Shown here piece by piece: positions 59,419 to 64,000 of a DNA stretch of 64,000 bases (position 1 is its first letter; each line of letters begins with the position of its first letter). The DNA is from Kordia sp. SMS9 (GTDB lineage Bacteria; Bacteroidota; Bacteroidia; Flavobacteriales; Flavobacteriaceae), in contig NZ_CP031153.1 of the NCBI RefSeq assembly GCF_003352465.1, forward strand, positions 2,966,987-3,030,986, written 5' to 3'. The notes under the pieces were generated by a model. The model worked only from the letters and a program-made list of their open reading frames with translations. It searched no databases and was not told the DNA's origin. Position numbers and translations under genes: made by a program.

Positions 59419-60762
59419 TTACACCAACCCACGAGCCTTCATCTCCAAATACTTATTAATAGCATCAATAGTTAAATTTTCTGGAGTCGTGAGAATAGAA
59501 TGAATTCCATACTTTTTAAGTTCGTTGACAATCAAACGTTTTTCAAAGGAGAATTTCTCGGCAATGACTTTGTCGTATGCTTCTTGAATGGTGGTGGCTT
59601 CGTTGTCGATCAACTGGTCTAATTCGGTGTTTTTAAAGAAAATAACGACCAATAAGTGACTTTTGGCAATTCCTTTTAAGTACGGCAATTGTCGGTTGAG
59701 CGCTTCTACGGTTTCAAAATTTGTGTACAACAATAGTAAACTACGATGTTTTATGTTTTGTTTTATGTTCGCATACAAACGCCCATAATCGGATTCGAAG
59801 AAATTGGTGTCAATATTGTACAAAGATTCCAAAATGAGGTTCATTTGTGAACTGCGCTTTTCCGCAATTACAGTATTTTCAACTCTTTTGGAAAATGTAA
59901 ACATGCCTGCCTTGTCCTGTTTTTTTAACACGACATTGCTCATCACCAAGGTGGCATTGATCGCATAATCGAGCAGACTCAATCCGTTGAATGGCATTTT
60001 CATCATGCGCCCTTTATCAATCACGGAATACACAGGTTGCGATTTTTCGTCTTGGTATTGATTCACCATCAAGTGTCGCTGTTTTGCGGTGGCTTTCCAG
60101 TTAATCGTTCGCAAATCGTCGCCAATCACATATTCCTTAATTTGTTCAAACTCCATGGTGTGTCCAATACGACGAATTTTTTTAATTCCGTACATCGTCA
60201 AATTATTGCCAATAGCGAGCAAATCGTACTTTTTTAATTGTAAAAATGCTGGATACGTGGGCACCATGACTTCACCATCAAAGAAAAATCGACGTGAAAT
60301 CAATCCCAATACAGAATGCACATAAATATTCAGTCTTCCAAAGGTATATTCACCGCGTTCGGTAGGACGTAGTTTGTATTTTAATTCAATGACACTCGAC
60401 GCTTTTATTTTCTTTTCAATAGAAAAATTACGCACCTGAAATTGTTCTGGAATTTCGTCAATGATTTTTGTAAAAATAGGGAAGGTGTAGTAATTCTCTA
60501 AGCGTAAAAAAACATCGTTTTCATCGCCATTAGAAAACTTATCAGGCACTTGACGCGTTCCCGTAATTCCTGTTTTCGTTACGTATAAAATAAAAATGTC
60601 CAGTATGGTAAACGTTGCAAAAACGAGTAATAATAGTTTGGAAATATAAAAGAGCTTCGGGAAAATAAAGCTGATAATGAACAACAAAATAATTCCCAAA
60701 GAAATGTAAAAGAAACGTTCTCGGATATATAAAGATTTAAAAAATGCTTTGATAACTGGCAC
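59419..60762 (-). CDS. DUF58 family protein
   Basis: The 447-residue protein has two N-terminal membrane helices (about 17-60) and the DUF58 core near 200-240 (MEFEQIKEYVIGDDLRTINWKATAKQRHLMVNQYQDE), followed by a vWA-like half. DUF58 proteins pair with MoxR-family AAA+ ATPases, and here the MoxR gene ends 22 bp upstream. The system probably assembles or activates a metal- or vWA-dependent complex at the membrane. Confidence 0.92.
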   Translation of the reverse strand: MPVIKAFFKSLYIRERFFYISLGIILLFIISFIFPKLFYISKLLLLVFATFTILDIFILYVTKTGITGTRQVPDKFSNGDENDVFLRLENYYTFPIFTKIIDEIPEQFQVRNFSIEKKIKASSVIELKYKLRPTERGEYTFGRLNIYVHSVLGLISRRFFFDGEVMVPTYPAFLQLKKYDLLAIGNNLTMYGIKKIRRIGHTMEFEQIKEYVIGDDLRTINWKATAKQRHLMVNQYQDEKSQPVYSVIDKGRMMKMPFNGLSLLDYAINATLVMSNVVLKKQDKAGMFTFSKRVENTVIAEKRSSQMNLILESLYNIDTNFFESDYGRLYANIKQNIKHRSLLLLYTNFETVEALNRQLPYLKGIAKSHLLVVIFFKNTELDQLIDNEATTIQEAYDKVIAEKFSFEKRLIVNELKKYGIHSILTTPENLTIDAINKYLEMKARGLV

Positions 60763-60784
60763 TCGCTCGTGGTTTTAACTACAA

Positions 60785-61804
60785 TTATCGAGGAATCTCA
60801 ATAGTTTGTATGATTTGATTGATAATTTGCTTTGACGTCATTCCTTCCATTTCGCGCTCTGGCGTCACAATGATTCGATGTTGCAACACAGGAACCGACA
60901 CATTTTTGATATCTTCTGGCGTCACGAAATCACGTCCATTAATGGCAGCATACGCTTTGGCAGCTTTTAAAATAGCAATGGAAGCTCTTGGAGACGCGCC
61001 CATATACAAAAATTGATTGCTGCGCGTGTTGATGATGATTTCTGCAATGTATTTTAACAAATGCGGCTCTACAATAATGTCGTTTACTAAATTTTGATAT
61101 TTTATAATTTGTGCTCTGCTCAAAAATGCATTGATTTTATCTACTTTTTTCGTGTCTTTTAAATCGTGTTCACGCGCAATGATTTCGATTTCTTCTTCTA
61201 AATTCGGATACTCCACGTTGATTTTAAACAAGAAACGGTCCAACTGCGCTTCTGGCAAACGATAGGTTCCTTCTTGCTCAATTGGGTTTTGTGTCGCTAA
61301 TACCATAAACGGCGCTTCTAAGGTATATTTTGTGCCATCCATGGTAATTTGTCGCTCTTCCATCACTTCAAAAAGGGCAGCTTGTGTTTTCGCTGGTGCG
61401 CGATTGATCTCGTCAATCAATAGCATGTTGGTAAATACAGGCCCTTTTCTAAATTCGAATTCCGACTTTTTCATGTCGAAAATAGACGTTCCTAAAATGT
61501 CACTTGGCATTAAATCGGGCGTAAATTGAATACGTCCAAAATCGACCGTGAGCGATTTCGCCAATAGTTTAGCCGTGATCGTTTTTGCCACACCAGGCAC
61601 ACCTTCAATGAGTACGTGACCTTTGGCGAGCAAGGCTGTAATGAGCATATCAATCATGCCTTTTTGTCCCACAATTACTTTAGAGAGTTCTTGTCGTATT
61701 TTGAGAATTCCTTCTTGTAATTCGGTCAAATCAATTCGGTTGGTAAATGACAACGGAGTATTTTCTTGTGCTTCGTGTTCGTTCGTTTCTCCTGTAAAGT
61801 CCAT
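60785..61804 (-). CDS. MoxR-family AAA+ ATPase
   Basis: The protein has 339 residues. Walker A GVPGVAKT (68-75), Walker B LLIDEINRA (about 128-136) and the sensor/arginine-finger region ATQNPIEQEGTYRLPEAQLDRF define the MoxR subfamily, a chaperone-like ATPase. It is encoded between a DUF4350 gene and DUF58, the conserved flavobacterial order. Confidence 0.95.
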   Translation of the reverse strand: MDFTGETNEHEAQENTPLSFTNRIDLTELQEGILKIRQELSKVIVGQKGMIDMLITALLAKGHVLIEGVPGVAKTITAKLLAKSLTVDFGRIQFTPDLMPSDILGTSIFDMKKSEFEFRKGPVFTNMLLIDEINRAPAKTQAALFEVMEERQITMDGTKYTLEAPFMVLATQNPIEQEGTYRLPEAQLDRFLFKINVEYPNLEEEIEIIAREHDLKDTKKVDKINAFLSRAQIIKYQNLVNDIIVEPHLLKYIAEIIINTRSNQFLYMGASPRASIAILKAAKAYAAINGRDFVTPEDIKNVSVPVLQHRIIVTPEREMEGMTSKQIINQIIQTIEIPR

Positions 61805-61834
61805 AGAATGCGTTTCTTATTGTAAATTAATAAT

Positions 61835-63058
61835 TTAATTGTCTTTTTTGCGGAAATTTTCAATAGCTACGGTAATTTTGAGTACATCATTTTCATCAAA
61901 AAATAGTTTGTTTTGTAATATTTTAATGAGTTTGACGAGTCTTTCCGTTTCTTCCAGTGATTTCCCTGATTTTTGATGCAAGCGTTTGCAAAATTTTTCA
62001 TCGAGTACTTGTGTATCCATAAAATATTCGGTGCGCAAGTATTCCAAGAAATAGGTAATTTTTTTATGTACTACGTTTTGATGATCTTTCGTTTCATAGA
62101 ATAGATTTCCAATGGTTCGCGTAAAATCTAGCGTCGTGTTATCTAGTGGTTTTACAATGTTGACGATGCGTTGTTTTCGTTTCGCATTAAACAATATAAA
62201 GATTAGTAAAAACAACAAAGATAAATACCAAGCCCAACGTAATGGAGGTTGTGAGTCTATAAATCGAAATCTTGAATCGTTAGTCGTACCATCAGCATTG
62301 ATGATTTTATTTTGTGAATCGAAAAAGACGTCTTCATTGGGAATGTACGCCAAAACTCCTTCAGAATATCGGTGATGATTTTTGTTTAGCAATGTATGAT
62401 TGGTAAACATAATCGGTTGTGTATGCAGTAGGAATGAACCTTTGCCAACGGGAACTTCAATGAAATTGGCATACTTTGTTTGTATGGAATCATTTTCAAA
62501 TTCTTGATAGCCTAATACAGAAGTTGTCAACGTATCAATGGAAGAAAAATAAATGTTTTTAACCCCTTTTTCTAGTGTACTATTTCTATTTTTTAGACGA
62601 TCATTGGCAAATGAAAGCGTTGCTTTGCTGGCGGCTCTAAAGTCGTATTCTAGGGAGAATCCTAAAGAATCGCTTAGGTAACTTGGCATGTCGTTCGCTG
62701 AAATAAACACGGTGTTTCCTCCGGAAGCATAGTCAAGAATTTCATGGATAGATGAAAAATCTACCAAATAATCTTTGGTAATGCTCATGTACGTTCCTTC
62801 AATTTTGTATTCGTAAGCACTCCAATCGTATTGATCGTTGAAAAATTCGTACGGTGTTCGGTAGATGTTTTTAATTTTCCCGTCGTACAAAATCGTTGCC
62901 AATTCCTTGTGAAATATTTGTACATCAAACGGCTTGGTTTGTCGTTCGTTGTAGGTTTCTCGCCAATCAATGGGTGTAGGTTTGGAGATTTCTACAAATG
63001 CTGCGGCAATAATAATTGCTGCCAAAATGCCCAGGTATATTTTCATTCGTTTACTCAT
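61835..63058 (-). CDS. DUF4350-type membrane protein
   Basis: The 407-residue protein has an N-terminal membrane anchor (MKIYLGILAAIIIAAAFVEI), a large extracytoplasmic part with the DUF4350-like core GGNTVFISANDMPSYLSDSLG and a second membrane helix (WAWYLSLLFLLIFILFNAKRKQR; about 278-298), then a cytosolic domain. It belongs to the MoxR/DUF58/DUF4129 cluster. Its start overlaps the stop of DUF4129 by 4 bp. Confidence 0.85.
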   Translation of the reverse strand: MSKRMKIYLGILAAIIIAAAFVEISKPTPIDWRETYNERQTKPFDVQIFHKELATILYDGKIKNIYRTPYEFFNDQYDWSAYEYKIEGTYMSITKDYLVDFSSIHEILDYASGGNTVFISANDMPSYLSDSLGFSLEYDFRAASKATLSFANDRLKNRNSTLEKGVKNIYFSSIDTLTTSVLGYQEFENDSIQTKYANFIEVPVGKGSFLLHTQPIMFTNHTLLNKNHHRYSEGVLAYIPNEDVFFDSQNKIINADGTTNDSRFRFIDSQPPLRWAWYLSLLFLLIFILFNAKRKQRIVNIVKPLDNTTLDFTRTIGNLFYETKDHQNVVHKKITYFLEYLRTEYFMDTQVLDEKFCKRLHQKSGKSLEETERLVKLIKILQNKLFFDENDVLKITVAIENFRKKDN

Positions 63059-63822
63059 GCGGCAACATTTTTTAGTAAGATATTGAATGATTCTTGAGCT
63101 TTTTCGTATTGTGCTTTGTCAATTTCAAATTCGCCATACCAAATATAATTGTAAAGGTATGATGTATATTGAAATTGTTCTCTCAAGCCTTCGTTTTGAA
63201 TTTCGTAGGTGTAATCGAGATTTGTTTTTTCTGGGTCAAATGCAATCAATTCAGCAGCGCTTAATCGCTTTAACATGTTGAGGTATTGGTATCTAATTGC
63301 CAAGCGGAAGTCACTTTGTGTGGTTGCTTCTTTGATCAATGCGTTGAAATCGGTCACGTGAATGTCCGTATCTACATCTTCATAGCGTACAATACGTCGG
63401 TCGGATCGTTTTCCGAAAACCCAACGACCTTCGCCGTTCATCATCGTTTTTACAATGAAAAAGACGACCAAAATGATGACAATGACATAGAATATATTCA
63501 CGGCACTTTGGACAAATTCAGAGGCTTCTTTTCGCGTGCCGAAATCAAACCAATCTTGTACAGTTTCTTCTACCCAATCAATCAAACGTGAGAGCCAGCT
63601 ATCTTGTATTTCGTCGGTGTTGTATTCGTATTCACTACTTTCATACCGTTCTTTAAAATCGTCGTCGTACTTTTTGGGTTGTATGTACGATTGATCTTCT
63701 TTTACAGGCGTTTGCTGTATACGTATCGCTTCTGGAGTAGCAGCATTTCCTGTATGAAGCGACACAGCGAACATTCCCGCAAGGAGAACAGTATAAAAGA
63801 TATGTTGTAAATGTTTTGGCAT
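63055..63822 (-). CDS. DUF4129-containing membrane protein
   Basis: The 255-residue protein has a signal-like N-terminus, a membrane helix near 110-135 (FYVIVIILVVFFIVKTMM) and a C-terminal DUF4129-type part with LNMLKRLSAAELIAFDPEKTN and the conserved YNYIWYGEFEIDKAQYEKAQ. It overlaps the DUF4350 gene and follows the partial gene at 63828 by 5 bp. Confidence 0.8.
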   Translation of the reverse strand: MPKHLQHIFYTVLLAGMFAVSLHTGNAATPEAIRIQQTPVKEDQSYIQPKKYDDDFKERYESSEYEYNTDEIQDSWLSRLIDWVEETVQDWFDFGTRKEASEFVQSAVNIFYVIVIILVVFFIVKTMMNGEGRWVFGKRSDRRIVRYEDVDTDIHVTDFNALIKEATTQSDFRLAIRYQYLNMLKRLSAAELIAFDPEKTNLDYTYEIQNEGLREQFQYTSYLYNYIWYGEFEIDKAQYEKAQESFNILLKNVAA

Positions 63823-63827
63823 GAATG

Positions 63828-64000
63828 TTAGTTTCTACCGATCGTATCAATAGTATCTTGTGTGTGAATGTTTTCGCGATCTTCTTTTAATCCATAATAC
63901 ACAATGGCTTCATGAATTTGCAAGATTGCTGAATTTAGATAATTGATAAGTGATACAATAATTTGAAGTAAGAATGCTACAATAAAAATAATGGATGTCT
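63828..64000 (-). CDS. Membrane protein, C-terminal end only
   Basis: The window ends inside this gene. The visible part starts with a hydrophobic helix (SIIFIVAFLLQIIVSL) and continues INYLNSAILQIHEAIVYYGLKEDREN, ending IGRN. It is the gene upstream of DUF4129; in related genomes a multi-helix membrane protein occupies this place. No family is named because most of it is missing. Confidence 0.6.
   Translation of the reverse strand, partial: TSIIFIVAFLLQIIVSLINYLNSAILQIHEAIVYYGLKEDRENIHTQDTIDTIGRN

Overview
The window is AT-rich Bacteroidota DNA, most likely Flavobacteriaceae. The host genes (MacAB-like export genes, PadR/PspC/DUF2807 group, TIGR00266/AIM24 protein, OxyR, DUF4129-DUF4350-MoxR-DUF58 group), the near absence of Shine-Dalgarno sequences and the TAnnTTTG-type -7 boxes all fit. 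The small RiPP-like precursor at 9047 resembles peptides common in Kordia and relatives, but the genus is an inference.

Layout. Positions 1-17190 are host chromosome: a 5'-truncated HlyD-type adaptor, an ABC ATPase and two paralogous FtsX/MacB permeases; a three-gene membrane/lipoprotein operon of unknown role; an orphan Cys-rich RiPP precursor; trxB; a WG-repeat protein and a secreted protein; then a DUF2807 lipoprotein, a PspC protein, a PadR regulator and a DUF4870 protein. Positions 50515-64000 are host again: DUF4442, AIM24-like protein, oxyR, a DUF2141 protein, a lipoprotein zincin, a type II restriction-modification pair, and the DUF58/MoxR/DUF4350/DUF4129 cluster.

Positions ~17195-50514 (33.3 kb) are a complete-looking Mu-like (transposable) myovirus prophage. 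Both ends carry inverted ~18-bp sites, two of them 22 bp apart, that I read as transposase-binding sites, flanked by a candidate target duplication AAAATT. From the right end inward come a lipoprotein/membrane-protein cassette, a CI-like repressor facing a Cro/Ner-like gene, a DDE transposase, a MuB-like ATPase, and a long leftward early operon of tiny, often ATGA-coupled genes, including several zinc-ribbon peptides too short for ordinary ORF calling. Late genes form two divergent blocks from a dyad-rich control region at 30946-31092. The rightward block has terminase, DUF1320, a portal-head-nuclease fusion, the tape measure and virion morphogenesis proteins. The leftward block has protease, capsid, sheath, tube, frameshifted tail chaperones, baseplate, lysis genes, fibre and a DNA adenine methylase.

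The most unusual signal is a set of dispersed arrays of TTTAAAC-like units repeated at a 10-12 bp (mostly exactly 11 bp) period. They occur at seven places in the prophage, some inside coding sequence, one over an in-frame amber codon and one next to a nested, pseudoknot-capable RNA-like element near the left end. They look like helically phased protein-binding sites of an unidentified phage system.
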